Assembly (NCBI RefSeq): GCF_001889605.1 | Contig: NZ_CP018171.1 | Location: 4,114,501-4,178,500 of the forward strand | Reading direction: 5' to 3' | DNA: 64,000 nucleotides | DNA from: Aquibium oceanicum | Lineage (GTDB): Bacteria > Pseudomonadota > Alphaproteobacteria > Rhizobiales > Rhizobiaceae | Part shown: positions 51,170-60,813 of the stretch, piece by piece | Layout: the number at the start of each line of letters is the position of its first letter | Numbering within the stretch: the first letter of the stretch is position 1 | Notes under the pieces: model-generated | Told to the model about the DNA's origin: nothing | Seen by the model: only the letters and a program-made list of their open reading frames with translations | The model's database searches: none | Made by a program: the position numbers and the translations under genes

Positions 51170-54100
51170 ATGAGCAGCAACTGGTCGTATCTCGATAATC
51201 TGAACCAGGGCAGGCAACGCCGCCCGCGTACCTCGCTCGAGGACCTGAACCGCACGCTTGACGACCTCGAATCCAGAATTGGAGGCGACCGGCCCGGCCA
51301 GGGCGCGTCGCGCGAGCAGGACCGGCGGACGCGCCGCCTGACCGGCGAATACGAGAGCGGTCTCTTCCACGATAAGGCCGCACACGCTCCCAGGGAAAGC
51401 GCGCGCTCGTCCGACCTCGAACACTCTCTGGCCGAACTCCGCCAGGAATTGCAGCGCTCGCGCCAGCATTCCGGCGGATCGCCGCTCGCCCTGTCCGACG
51501 TCTCGGGGGAACTGAAAGCCTTGCGGGAGGAGATGCGCACCCAGATGGCATCCGGCATGCGCAAGGAATTTGACGTGCTGCGCAAGGATATCGAGCGCGC
51601 GTACGGCAATTCCGGTCCCGACGGGCATGAACTCGCCGCAGAGATGGAGCGGCTCTCGAACACCATCCATTCCATGGCAGAGCGCAGCGACGAGCGCGGG
51701 CTCGACCTTCTGCGAACCGAGATGGAACAGGTGCGCCAGACGCTGGCCGAACTCGCCCGCGAGGAAACGGTCCGCTCGATGGACAGCCGCTGGGAGCGGC
51801 TGGAACAGCGCTCCTTCGGCCGCGAGGGACCCGATCCGGAAGTCGCGGCGCTGAGGGAACGGCTCGAACAGATCGGCGAAGCCGTCGGGAATCTGCCTGA
51901 TTCGCGTTCGCTGCTGTCGCTGGAAGAAAAGGTCCGCACGCTGGCGACGGCGATCGATCATTTCTCTCGCAACAACGACCGCAACTCGCCCGCTTCGATC
52001 AAGAACGTGGAGAGCCGCCTCGACGAGATCTCGCGCGCCATCGCGTCGTCTTCGGCCAGTGCCCAGGCCTATCGGACCGAACCGTTCGAACGCATCGAGG
52101 CCCGTATTTCGGCACTCGCCCATCAACTCGACCAGCTTGCCGAAGAGGCCTCCGCCTCCGACGTGTCCGAACGGCTGAACAACCTCACCCACCGTGTCGA
52201 GGACATCGCCCATATGGCGGCGCGTCCCGACGAATCCATCGAACTGCTTCACCGCCAAATCGCCACGATCGCGGAACGCCTTGAAACCAACTCCAGCGAG
52301 GTCGAGCGCGAGCAGATCGTCGACAGCCTCGAGCGGCGATTTGCCGAGATCGCGACGCTGTTCGAGGAGCGCCACGACCGTGCCACCACGCTCGGTCAGG
52401 CGATGTTCCGCGACATGGAACAGCGCATCGACGGACTGGCCGAAAGGCTGGAGAACCGCCGCGAGCCCGAACTCGGCATCGACGTGGCGCTCCTCCAGGC
52501 GCTCGACGAGAAGTTCGCCGACCTCTCCGAACGCATCGATTCGCGGCATCGCGAAGGCGTAGATCCGCGCCTCCTCGAAGAGTTCGACCGGCGGCTGGAA
52601 AGCATGGCCGACCGTCTCGATTCGACCTTCCGCAACGCCGCCGACCTCGATCCCTCGCTCCTCCAGGCGCTCGACCGCAAGTTCGCCGACCTGTCCGAGC
52701 AGATCGAATCCGGCCGCGGTACCGAGCCCGACGCGAAATCCATCGTGACGCTCGAGCGCCGTCTCCAGGAAATCGCCGAGAAGCTCGACAATTCCACCAG
52801 CCACACGGCGGACGCGGACCCGCAGCTCATCGCCAATCTGGAGCGGCAGATCGCGGGCCTCGCCGAGCACCTGTCGAAACCCTCCCGCCAGACCGAACAG
52901 CAAGCGGAACTAGCGCCGCGGCTGGACAACATCGAGCGTTCGCTCGTCGACCAGCGCGACGCCATTGTCGCCGCCGCGCAGGAAGCAGCCGAGAACGCGG
53001 TGCGTTCGATGCGCGACGGCGGACTGGACGACGAAGACATCGCCGCCCTGGCAAGCGAACTGAAGACGCTCGAAATCCTGGCGCGGAAGTCCGACGAGCG
53101 GAACTCCCGCACCTTCGAAGCGATCCACGATACGCTGCTGAAGGTCGTCGAACGCCTCGGTTCCCTGGAGGTGCGCAACGGAGATTTCGCCTCTTCCTAC
53201 CGCAGCCGCATTCCCGACGCGGACGTGCCGCCAATGGCCCCCGTCTCGCCGGAGCCGCAGATGCCGCCCCCGGCAAACGTGACCCCGGCCGCGCTGTCCG
53301 CCTCGACGGCCATGCCGCCCCGCGCCCCCCTGCCCGCCAAGAAGTCACCGGCGCAGGCCGCGGCGGAAGCCGCGGTCGCCGCCGGTGCGAGCGACGTCGC
53401 GATAGAGGAAGAGGAAGAGCCCGTCCGCAAGTCGATGCTCGGCGGCCTTGCCCGAGCCTTTTCCGGCAAGAAGCAGGCGCGCCCGGTCCGCCAGCAGCCC
53501 GATCCGGTCATGCCCGGCATGGAGCAGGTCCAACTCGACGCGCCTCTGGACGGCCCTGTAGCCGACAAGCCCCTGGAGCCCGGCTCGGGTGCGCCGGACC
53601 TGAACGCCATCATCAAGCGCGTCCGTGACGAACGCGGTACCCCCGGCCAGGTGGCGGACCCCGCCGCGGGCAAGGCCGACTTCATCGCGGCGGCACGGCG
53701 CGCGGCACAGGCCGCCGCCGCCGAGGCCCAGACCTTCAAGCAAGGCGGATCTCCGGCTGGCCCGAAGGGGAAGCTCAGCGCGACGGATTTCCTCCGCGCC
53801 AAGCGCAAACCCATCCTCATGGCGGCGGCCGCGATCATGATCGCTCTCGCCAGCCTGCAACTGGGCAAGGCATTCTTCGGCGACGAAGCGCAGATGGCCG
53901 AGATCGAGCCGCTCCCGGCGAAGAACGCTCTCGTGGCAAGCGCCACCGATACCGCGTCGATCGACGGACAGGACGATGCCGCTGGAACCGTGCGCATGGT
54001 CGACGGAACCGCGGGCACCCCCGCCGCCGCTGACGACGGCATGGAGCCCGCGCAGGAGGTCGACGTCCTTCCCGCCGCGGACGAAGCGGATGTTGGCGAT

Positions 54101-55060
54101 GACGGACTGGCGGCACTGCCCGAGGACGAGATCGGACCGGACGAAGCAACGGAAGTCGCCGCGCTGCCGGAAATCGACGGCGGCGGAACCACGTCCGAAA
54201 CCACCTTCGAGGCGCCGCCCGTCGAGGCCGGGCCGATCGCCCTGCGCGAAGCGGCCGAAGCCGGCGATCCGAAGGCCATGTTCGAGATCGGCAACCGCTA
54301 CGACACCGGCCGCGGCGTGGACTCCGACCGCGCGGTCGCCGCGAAGTGGTACGAACGCGCCGCGGAACAGGGCTTTGCGCCCGCGCAGTACCGGATCGGC
54401 AGCTTCTACGAGAAGGGCATCGGCGTCGAGCGAGACATCGCCCGCGCCAAGACCTGGTACCAGCTGGCCGCCAACCAGGGGAATGCCAGCGCCATGCACA
54501 ATCTGGCGGTGCTCTTCGCCATGGGCAGCGACGGCGCGGTCGACAATGACTCCGCCGCGCGCTGGTTCCAGAAGGCGGCCGAACTCGGCGTGAAGGACAG
54601 CCAGTACAATCTGGGCATCCTGGCGGCGAAGGGCCTCGGCGTCCCGCAGAGCCTGGAAGAGTCCTACAAGTGGTTCGCGCTGGTGGCCAAGACGGGCGAC
54701 AAGGATGCCGCCGCCAAGCGCGATGAGGTCGCCAACTCGCTGCGGCCTGAACAGCTCGCCAAGGCCCGCGCGACCACCGAACTGTGGAAGCCGAAGCCGG
54801 TCGTGGAAGAAGCCAACGTCGTCGAGATCCCGGAGTCCTGGCAGGAGAGCGAAGGAACGACGGCCAGCATCGACATGAAGAAGGCCGTCCAGAACATCCA
54901 GCTGATCCTGAACAAGAACGGCTACAACGCGGGCTCCCCGGACGGAATCATGGGCCAGAACACCCGCAACGCCATCATGGCCTTCCAGAAGGACAACGGA
55001 TTGCCGGCCGATGGCGAGGTCAGCGACGAACTGGTGAAGGTTCTTCTGAGCCGGAAGTGA
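51170..55060 (+). CDS. podJ: PodJ-like polar localisation protein (coiled coil, TM, SEL1 repeats, peptidoglycan-binding domain)
   Basis: The 1296-residue protein has a long cytoplasmic coiled coil with repeated LDEKFADLSERI/ LERRLQEIAEKL-type units (about 30-680), a Pro/Ala-rich linker, one membrane helix (KPILMAAAAIMIALASLQLG, about 882-902) and a periplasmic part. The latter holds SEL1 repeats (about 1020-1180; AMFEIGNRYDTGRGV, AQYRIGSFYEKGIGV, SQYNLGILAAKGLGV) and a C-terminal peptidoglycan-binding domain (GSPDGIMGQNTRNAIMAFQK). This order matches PodJ, which marks the new pole in Caulobacter and Agrobacterium. The symbol rests on architecture only. Confidence 0.8.
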   Translation: MSSNWSYLDNLNQGRQRRPRTSLEDLNRTLDDLESRIGGDRPGQGASREQDRRTRRLTGEYESGLFHDKAAHAPRESARSSDLEHSLAELRQELQRSRQHSGGSPLALSDVSGELKALREEMRTQMASGMRKEFDVLRKDIERAYGNSGPDGHELAAEMERLSNTIHSMAERSDERGLDLLRTEMEQVRQTLAELAREETVRSMDSRWERLEQRSFGREGPDPEVAALRERLEQIGEAVGNLPDSRSLLSLEEKVRTLATAIDHFSRNNDRNSPASIKNVESRLDEISRAIASSSASAQAYRTEPFERIEARISALAHQLDQLAEEASASDVSERLNNLTHRVEDIAHMAARPDESIELLHRQIATIAERLETNSSEVEREQIVDSLERRFAEIATLFEERHDRATTLGQAMFRDMEQRIDGLAERLENRREPELGIDVALLQALDEKFADLSERIDSRHREGVDPRLLEEFDRRLESMADRLDSTFRNAADLDPSLLQALDRKFADLSEQIESGRGTEPDAKSIVTLERRLQEIAEKLDNSTSHTADADPQLIANLERQIAGLAEHLSKPSRQTEQQAELAPRLDNIERSLVDQRDAIVAAAQEAAENAVRSMRDGGLDDEDIAALASELKTLEILARKSDERNSRTFEAIHDTLLKVVERLGSLEVRNGDFASSYRSRIPDADVPPMAPVSPEPQMPPPANVTPAALSASTAMPPRAPLPAKKSPAQAAAEAAVAAGASDVAIEEEEEPVRKSMLGGLARAFSGKKQARPVRQQPDPVMPGMEQVQLDAPLDGPVADKPLEPGSGAPDLNAIIKRVRDERGTPGQVADPAAGKADFIAAARRAAQAAAAEAQTFKQGGSPAGPKGKLSATDFLRAKRKPILMAAAAIMIALASLQLGKAFFGDEAQMAEIEPLPAKNALVASATDTASIDGQDDAAGTVRMVDGTAGTPAAADDGMEPAQEVDVLPAADEADVGDDGLAALPEDEIGPDEATEVAALPEIDGGGTTSETTFEAPPVEAGPIALREAAEAGDPKAMFEIGNRYDTGRGVDSDRAVAAKWYERAAEQGFAPAQYRIGSFYEKGIGVERDIARAKTWYQLAANQGNASAMHNLAVLFAMGSDGAVDNDSAARWFQKAAELGVKDSQYNLGILAAKGLGVPQSLEESYKWFALVAKTGDKDAAAKRDEVANSLRPEQLAKARATTELWKPKPVVEEANVVEIPESWQESEGTTASIDMKKAVQNIQLILNKNGYNAGSPDGIMGQNTRNAIMAFQKDNGLPADGEVSDELVKVLLSRK

Positions 55061-55236
55061 CCCCGGCTTTCTTCGGCCCCGGACACGGAACACTCATGTC
55101 GCAATTGCGACCGGCGGCGGCGTCATAGGACTTTGACTCCGCCGCAATGTCGGCGCAAGAACCCCTTAAGCACCCGTGTGTTACATACATCGCGGGACGG
55201 GGTGTTTGTCTCAGGCAAGATGGTCTGGTTGGTCGC

Positions 55237-56160
55237 GTGGGTATTTATCTCCCCATCGCTGAGATGTCTGTCAATCTGTTCGTTCTGCTCGCAATGGGCG
55301 CGGCGGTCGGATTTCTGTCGGGCCTCTTCGGGGTGGGCGGTGGTTTCCTTATCACGCCGCTCCTGATCTTCTACAACATCCCGCCGGCCATTGCCGTCGC
55401 GACGGGCGCCAACCAGGTCATAGCGTCCTCCTTTTCCGGCGCTCTGGCCCACTTCAAGCGTGGTACGATCGACTTCAAGCTCGGCAGCGTGCTGCTGGTC
55501 GGCGGCGTCTTCGGCTCTTCGATCGGCATTTACGTCTTCAAGCTGCTGCGCCAGATCGGCCAGCTCGATCTCTTCGTCTCGCTGCTCTACGTGGGCCTGC
55601 TCGGCACCGTCGGTGCGCTGATGCTCATCGAGAGCGTGAACTCGCTGCGCGCCGCGCGCGGCGGCGGCTCGGCGAGCCTGCGCCGCCCCGGTCAGCACAA
55701 CTGGATCCACAAGCTTCCCCTCAAGATGCGCTTCCGGGCATCGAAACTCTTCGTCAGCGTCATTCCGGTTCTGGGTCTGGGCGCGGCGATCGGCTTCCTG
55801 GCCTCGATCATGGGCGTCGGCGGCGGTTTCATCATGGTCCCCGCCATGATCTACCTGCTGAAGGTCCCGACCAACGTCGTCATCGGCACCTCGCTATTCC
55901 AGATCATCTTCGTGTCCGCCTACACCACCATCGTTCATGCCACGACCAACAAGACCGTGGACATCGTCCTGGCGCTGGCGCTGATGGTGGGCGGCGTCGC
56001 GGGAGCCCAGTACGGAGCGAAGGCGGGGCAGAAGCTGCGCGGCGAACAGCTGCGCGCGCTGCTTGCCGTCCTGGTACTCGCGGTGGCGATCAGGCTGGCC
56101 TTCGACCTCTTCGTGCGGCCGGCCAATCTCTATTCGCTTTCACCGCTCGAGGTGTTCTGA
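55237..56160 (+). CDS. TauE/SafE-type sulfite or anion exporter
   Basis: The 307-residue inner-membrane protein has the two TauE/SafE repeats, each starting with a glycine-rich turn (GLFGVGGGFLITPLLIFY and SIMGVGGGFIMVPAMIYLL), and about eight hydrophobic helices. The GTG at 55237 (giving GIYLPIAEMSV) is chosen because homologous proteins begin in this way; the ATG at 55264 is an alternative. It is followed after five bases by the TIGR02186 gene, a common pair in alphaproteobacteria. The substrate is not known. Confidence 0.88.
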   Translation: MGIYLPIAEMSVNLFVLLAMGAAVGFLSGLFGVGGGFLITPLLIFYNIPPAIAVATGANQVIASSFSGALAHFKRGTIDFKLGSVLLVGGVFGSSIGIYVFKLLRQIGQLDLFVSLLYVGLLGTVGALMLIESVNSLRAARGGGSASLRRPGQHNWIHKLPLKMRFRASKLFVSVIPVLGLGAAIGFLASIMGVGGGFIMVPAMIYLLKVPTNVVIGTSLFQIIFVSAYTTIVHATTNKTVDIVLALALMVGGVAGAQYGAKAGQKLRGEQLRALLAVLVLAVAIRLAFDLFVRPANLYSLSPLEVF

Positions 56161-56165
56161 CCGCC

Positions 56166-57002
56166 ATGCGGCGCCAGCTCCTCCATCTCGCGACCGCAGC
56201 CGCGCTCCTGGCCACGGGTTCGATCGCGACAGCGCAGGATGCGGCGCCTGGCGGCCAGCAGGAGGCGCAGCCCCTGCAGTTGCCCGCGCCAATCACGGAA
56301 AGCATCCAGATCGGGCTGTCGACCGATCGTATCTCGATCACGTCGGATTTCTCGGGCGCGGACCTGACGATCTTCGGCGCCCTCGACAATGCCGATCCGC
56401 TCATCAACCGCCAAGGCCGCTACGACGTGATCGTCGTCCTCGAGGGGCCTGCACGCCCCGTGGTCGTGCGCAAGAAGGACCGGATACTGGGCGTATGGAT
56501 CAACATCCATTCGCAGACCTTCGTGAACGTCCCGGCCTCCTACTCGGTCGCCACCACGCGGGCGATGCAGGACATCACCGACCAGGTGAATTTCCGTCAG
56601 CTCGCGCTGGGCAGTGAAAACATCTACATGCAGCCGCTCGACCGCACCGAGGATCCCGTGACGATCAAGGACTTCGAGACCGCGCTGCGCGGGCTGAAGA
56701 AGCTGAGGGGGCTCTACACCGAGAACATCGGCGGCGTGCAGTTCCTGACGCAGAGCCTTTTCCGCGCAACCGTGCGACTGGCGCCCAATGTCCCGGTCGG
56801 CACCCACAAGGCGCGCGCCTTCCTGTTCCGTAACGGCGTCTTCATCAAGGAGAACTCCGCCAACCTGGCGATCCTCAAGGCCGGCTTCGAACAGTCGATC
56901 TTCCGGTTCGCCAATGACAACGGCTTTTTCTACGGTCTGCTTGCCGTCCTGCTGGCGATGGTGACGGGTTGGCTGGGCCGTGTCATCTTCCGGCGGGACT
57001 GA
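56166..57002 (+). CDS. TIGR02186-family membrane-anchored periplasmic protein
   Basis: The 278-residue protein has a signal peptide (MRRQLLHLATAAALLATGSIATA), a beta-rich periplasmic domain (ESIQIGLSTDRISITSDFSGADLTIFG, YDVIVVLEGPARPVVVRKK) and one C-terminal membrane helix (FYGLLAVLLAMVTGWLGRVIF). This layout and its place after a TauE/SafE gene match TIGR02186, whose function is unknown. It probably assists the exporter. Confidence 0.85.
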   Translation: MRRQLLHLATAAALLATGSIATAQDAAPGGQQEAQPLQLPAPITESIQIGLSTDRISITSDFSGADLTIFGALDNADPLINRQGRYDVIVVLEGPARPVVVRKKDRILGVWINIHSQTFVNVPASYSVATTRAMQDITDQVNFRQLALGSENIYMQPLDRTEDPVTIKDFETALRGLKKLRGLYTENIGGVQFLTQSLFRATVRLAPNVPVGTHKARAFLFRNGVFIKENSANLAILKAGFEQSIFRFANDNGFFYGLLAVLLAMVTGWLGRVIFRRD

Positions 57003-57474
57003 AACCTTGCACTCTCCGGCGCACGAGACCGGCACGGGCGCGATAAGCCGCACCGCGCGTCTTCTGGCACTACTCGGATTCATCCCCTTCGCCGCTCTGT
57101 CGCTCTGGTTGTTCGGCATCGCGCAGGACCATCCCTGGCGCCCGGTGACGATCCTTCTCCTGAAGTCCTACTCGGTCGTGATCCTGTCGTTCCTGGGTGG
57201 AATCCGGTGGGGCTTGGGCATGAAGACGGAGCCCCGCGACGGCCGCCGCGATCTCGTGGCGAGCTGCGCGCCTGCGCTCGCAGGCTGGGCCGGGTTCTTC
57301 GTCCCTGTTCCCTTTGCCTTCGCCCTGTTCGCGGTCGCCTTCGCCGCGCAGGGAGCCTGGGACGCCTTCGCCGTCCACCACGACGTTGCGCCGCGCTGGT
57401 TCGGATCGACACGCATATTGCTGACGGTGCTCGTCGTGTCGGCGATGATCCTGTCCTTCGCCGCGACCGCCTGA
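56980..57474 (+). CDS. DUF3429 membrane protein
   Basis: The 164-residue protein has about four hydrophobic helices with the DUF3429 features LLALLGFIPFAALSLW, SYSVVILSFLGGIRWGLGM and PFAFALFAVAFAAQGAWD. Function is unknown. The GTG at 56980 overlaps the previous gene; a TTG at 57007, just after that stop, is equally possible. It converges on pdeM. Confidence 0.8.
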   Translation: MSSSGGTETLHSPAHETGTGAISRTARLLALLGFIPFAALSLWLFGIAQDHPWRPVTILLLKSYSVVILSFLGGIRWGLGMKTEPRDGRRDLVASCAPALAGWAGFFVPVPFAFALFAVAFAAQGAWDAFAVHHDVAPRWFGSTRILLTVLVVSAMILSFAATA

Positions 57475-57479
57475 AGCTC

Positions 57480-58187
57480 TCAGCCCGGATGGAGCATCGA
57501 GCCGGCGATGGGATAGACCCGCGTGCGCCCGAGCATCAGCGCCCTGAACAGGCCCCAGTCGAAGAGTTTCGAAAAGGCCCGGTCGCGTACGTTGAGCGCT
57601 CCGGTATAAGCTCCGAAGGCGGGCATCACGAGGCGCCGCCCGTCGGTGGCGAAACAGGGCCGGCGGACGGACCTGCCGCGCCGCACGATCCTTGCGCCGG
57701 GGTGGAGGTGTCCGGCGATCTCGCCGTCGCACGCGGCTCCCGTCGGCTCGTGGCGCATCACGATGCCGCCGACCGCCAGTTCGCGCACCGTCTCGCCCGG
57801 CAGCCCGGCAGGAGGTTCGGGATCATGATTGCCAGCCACCCAGAACCAGTCGCGGCCCGTCATCATGGCCAGCAGTTCGTCGCGGAAGATGTCGGGCATG
57901 CGCTCCGCGCCCCAGCCATCGTGAAAACTGTCGCCGAGGCTGACCACGATCGAGGGACGGAAGGTGCAGATGGACGCCGCCAGCTTCGACAGCGTCGCGG
58001 CGGTGTCGTAGGGCGGCATCATGGCGCCGCGCCGCGCGAACGCCGAACCCTTCTCCAGGTGCAGGTCTGACACGACGAGCAGGCCGAGCGCGGGGAAGAA
58101 CAACGCCCCGCTGCGGTCGCAGACGGCATGCTCCCCGGCTATCGATATCGTTTCGGCGCCTTCGGTGGCGATGTCTGCTGCCTGCAT
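57480..58187 (-). CDS. pdeM: Ligase-associated DNA-damage-response endonuclease PdeM
   Basis: The 235-residue calcineurin-like phosphoesterase has the metal-binding motifs in order: VVSDLHLEKG, SLGDSFHDG, VAGNHDPEP and the late His pair GEIAGHLHPGA. It is the endonuclease regularly found beside the ligase-associated DEXH helicase, as here, where it follows on the same strand after 13 bases. The partner ATP-dependent ligase and exonuclease are not in the window. Confidence 0.92.
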   Translation of the reverse strand: MQAADIATEGAETISIAGEHAVCDRSGALFFPALGLLVVSDLHLEKGSAFARRGAMMPPYDTAATLSKLAASICTFRPSIVVSLGDSFHDGWGAERMPDIFRDELLAMMTGRDWFWVAGNHDPEPPAGLPGETVRELAVGGIVMRHEPTGAACDGEIAGHLHPGARIVRRGRSVRRPCFATDGRRLVMPAFGAYTGALNVRDRAFSKLFDWGLFRALMLGRTRVYPIAGSMLHPG

Positions 58188-58200
58188 GTCTTCCCGGTGC

Positions 58201-60759
58201 TCAGTCGAGGCCCATGGCCTCCTCGATCAGTTCGTCCGCCGCTTCGCCGAGCAACGCGTCGCTGGCGTCGCCATTTACCGATTCCTTCCCGATCTCCAGC
58301 ATGATCGGGACCGCGAGCGGCGAAATCCGCTCCAGGTTCTTATGCACGATTCGCCCCTTGATCCGCGACAGCATTTCGCCGAGCCGGGCGACGTCCAGCA
58401 GACCGGTCGCCGCATCGGCCCGCGTCGCCTGCAGGAGGATGTGGTCGGGCTCGTGCTCGCGCAGAACGTCGTAGATCAGGTCGGACGAGACGGTGACCTG
58501 GCGGCCGGTCTTCTCCTGCCCCGGATGGCGCCGCTCGATCAACCCGGCAATGACGGCGCAATTGCGGAAGGTGCGCTTGAGCAGCCAGCTCTCGGCGAGC
58601 CATGCCTCGAGATCGTCGCCCAGCATGTCCTCGTCGAACAGCTGCCCGAGCGACAGTCCCGGCGTCTTGAACATCGCGCCCAGGTCTCGTAGTCCCCAGA
58701 TGGCCAGCGCGTAGTCCGTGGCGACGAAACCGAGCGGCTGCGCCCCGGCGCGTTCCAGCCGGCGCGTCAGGAGCATGCCGAGCGTCTGGTGCGCTAGCCG
58801 CCCCTCGAAGGGATAGGCGATCATGTAGAAGCGCCTGCCGCGCGGAAACGTCTCGATGAGCAGGTCCCCGTGCTTCGGCAACACGGACTTGTCGCGCTGG
58901 ATACGCAGCCAGTCGGCGACCTGGTCCGGCAGGGCCTGCCACCGGTCGGGATCGGCAAGCATGCCGCGCACCTGGTCGGCGAGATAAGTGGAAAGCGGAA
59001 ACTTGCCGCCGGCGTATGAGGGCACCATCGCATCGTTTCCGGCGGCGTTGGAGACGAAGGCCTCGTTCTCGCGGATGCCTTCGAAGCGGAGCACCTTGCC
59101 GGAGAACATGAACGTGTCGCCGGGCGCGAGCGATTCGAGAAAGTACTCCTCGACCTTGCCAAGCAACGGGCCGCCGCGCGAGGCGGTGCCGCGCCCGCCG
59201 CGGACGTAGCGCACGTTGAGCATCGGCGCCTCGATGATCGTGCCGACGTTCAATCGATACTGCTGCGCGAGGCGGGGATGGCTGACCCGCCACAGTCCCT
59301 CCTTCGTCTGCCTGATCCGCGCATATCGCTCGTAGGTGCGAAGCGCGTATCCGCCGGTCGCCACGAAGTCGACGATCCGGTCGAACGTCCGGCGGTCGAG
59401 GTCCGCATAGGGTGCGGCCGACCTCACCTCAGCGAAGAGTTCGTCGGCTGAGAAGGGTTCGGCGCAGGCACAGCCCATCACGTGCTGGGCCAGCACGTCG
59501 AGCGCGCCGATCACCAGCGGCGGCGTATCCTGCGCGCCGAGATAGTTCGCCTCGATCGCGGCGCGGCATTCCATCACCTCGAAGCGGTTGGCCGGCACCA
59601 GGATCGCCTTTGACGGCTCGTCCATGCGGTGGTTCGAGCGTCCGATGCGCTGGGCGAGCCGGCTCGCGCCCTTTGGCGCCCCGACATGCACCACGAGATC
59701 GACGTCGCCCCAGTCGATGCCGAGGTCGAGCGTGGACGTGGCGACGATGGCGCGCAGGGCGTTCGTCTCCATCGCCTTCTCGACCTTGCGCCGCTGCCCC
59801 ACGTCGAGCGAACCGTGGTGCAGCGCGATCGGCAGAACGTCCTCGTTCACCCGCCACAGTTCCTGGAACAGCATCTCGGCCTGGCTGCGGGTGTTGACGA
59901 ACAGAAGCGTCGTACGGTGCCGTCGGATCTCCTCGTAGACCTCCGGAATGGCATAGCGGGCCGAGTGCCCCGACCACGGCACGCGCTCGCGCGATTCGAG
60001 GATGGTGATCTGAGGCTTGGCGCCCCCACCGACGGTGACCACATCGGCCATGTCACCGCGCGTCTCCTGTGAGACGAGCCATCGGCGCAATTCCTCCGGC
60101 TCCGCGACGGTCGCCGAGAGCCCGATCGCCTGAAATCCCGGCACGAGCGCGCGCAGCCGCGCCAGCCCCAGGGCCAGCAGATGTCCGCGCTTGGAGATCA
60201 CCAGCGAATGCAATTCGTCGAGCACGACGTAGCGCAGCCCGGAGAAGAACCGCGCCGCGTCCTTCGAGGCGATCAGGAGCGCAAGCTGCTCGGGCGTGGT
60301 GAGCAGGATGTCGGGCGGCGATACCTTCTGCCGCTGCCGCTTGTGCGAGGGCGTGTCGCCGGTTCGCGTCTCCATCGTTACCGGCAGGCCGATTTCCGCC
60401 ACAGGCTTGGCGAGGTTGCGCTCGATGTCGACCGCCAAGGCCTTGAGCGGCGAAATGTAGAGCGTATGCACGCCCCGGAACGCTTCGCCAGGCTTGCGCT
60501 TCGGCCGTTCCGCCAGATCGACCAGGCTCGGCAGGAAGCCGGCCAGCGTCTTGCCGGCGCCGGTCGGCGCGATCAGCAGCGCCGATCTGCCATTCTGGGC
60601 CTTGGCCAGAAGATCGATCTGGTGCGCGCGTGGCGACCATCCCTTTTCCGCGAACCACCGGATGAAGGGCTGCGGCAGACGGGCGGATGAGATCTCTGTT
60701 CCGAGGTCGGGCTGATCGGTCACGAAGTTAGAACTAAACCAGAACAACGAACGCGCCAA
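58201..60759 (-). CDS. Ligase-associated DEXH-box DNA helicase (Lhr-type)
   Basis: The 852-residue SF2 helicase starts with the Q-motif region, then Walker A APTGAGKTLAG near residue 65, DELH box VVLDELHSLVISKRG near 180, LSATVAEPEEL (motif III) and QRIGRSNHRMD (motif VI). C-terminal Lhr-type winged-helix and DEAD/DEAH-associated domains follow (ESLAPGDTFMFSGKVLRFEGI). It unwinds DNA in a repair pathway with PdeM, a pair conserved in Rhizobiales. Length matches the family. Confidence 0.93.
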   Translation of the reverse strand: MARSLFWFSSNFVTDQPDLGTEISSARLPQPFIRWFAEKGWSPRAHQIDLLAKAQNGRSALLIAPTGAGKTLAGFLPSLVDLAERPKRKPGEAFRGVHTLYISPLKALAVDIERNLAKPVAEIGLPVTMETRTGDTPSHKRQRQKVSPPDILLTTPEQLALLIASKDAARFFSGLRYVVLDELHSLVISKRGHLLALGLARLRALVPGFQAIGLSATVAEPEELRRWLVSQETRGDMADVVTVGGGAKPQITILESRERVPWSGHSARYAIPEVYEEIRRHRTTLLFVNTRSQAEMLFQELWRVNEDVLPIALHHGSLDVGQRRKVEKAMETNALRAIVATSTLDLGIDWGDVDLVVHVGAPKGASRLAQRIGRSNHRMDEPSKAILVPANRFEVMECRAAIEANYLGAQDTPPLVIGALDVLAQHVMGCACAEPFSADELFAEVRSAAPYADLDRRTFDRIVDFVATGGYALRTYERYARIRQTKEGLWRVSHPRLAQQYRLNVGTIIEAPMLNVRYVRGGRGTASRGGPLLGKVEEYFLESLAPGDTFMFSGKVLRFEGIRENEAFVSNAAGNDAMVPSYAGGKFPLSTYLADQVRGMLADPDRWQALPDQVADWLRIQRDKSVLPKHGDLLIETFPRGRRFYMIAYPFEGRLAHQTLGMLLTRRLERAGAQPLGFVATDYALAIWGLRDLGAMFKTPGLSLGQLFDEDMLGDDLEAWLAESWLLKRTFRNCAVIAGLIERRHPGQEKTGRQVTVSSDLIYDVLREHEPDHILLQATRADAATGLLDVARLGEMLSRIKGRIVHKNLERISPLAVPIMLEIGKESVNGDASDALLGEAADELIEEAMGLD

Positions 60760-60813
60760 GCCGGTAGTCGCGTCCCGAGCGACTGCCGCCGATCTGCGGG
60801 CCGCCGACCAGAC

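Noticed and set aside
50831-52903. A 690-codon minus-strand frame opposite the podJ-like gene, and another at 53345-55093
   Set aside because: The plus strand has coiled coil, membrane helix, SEL1 repeats and a peptidoglycan-binding domain. The opposite frames are mirror images of the repeats.
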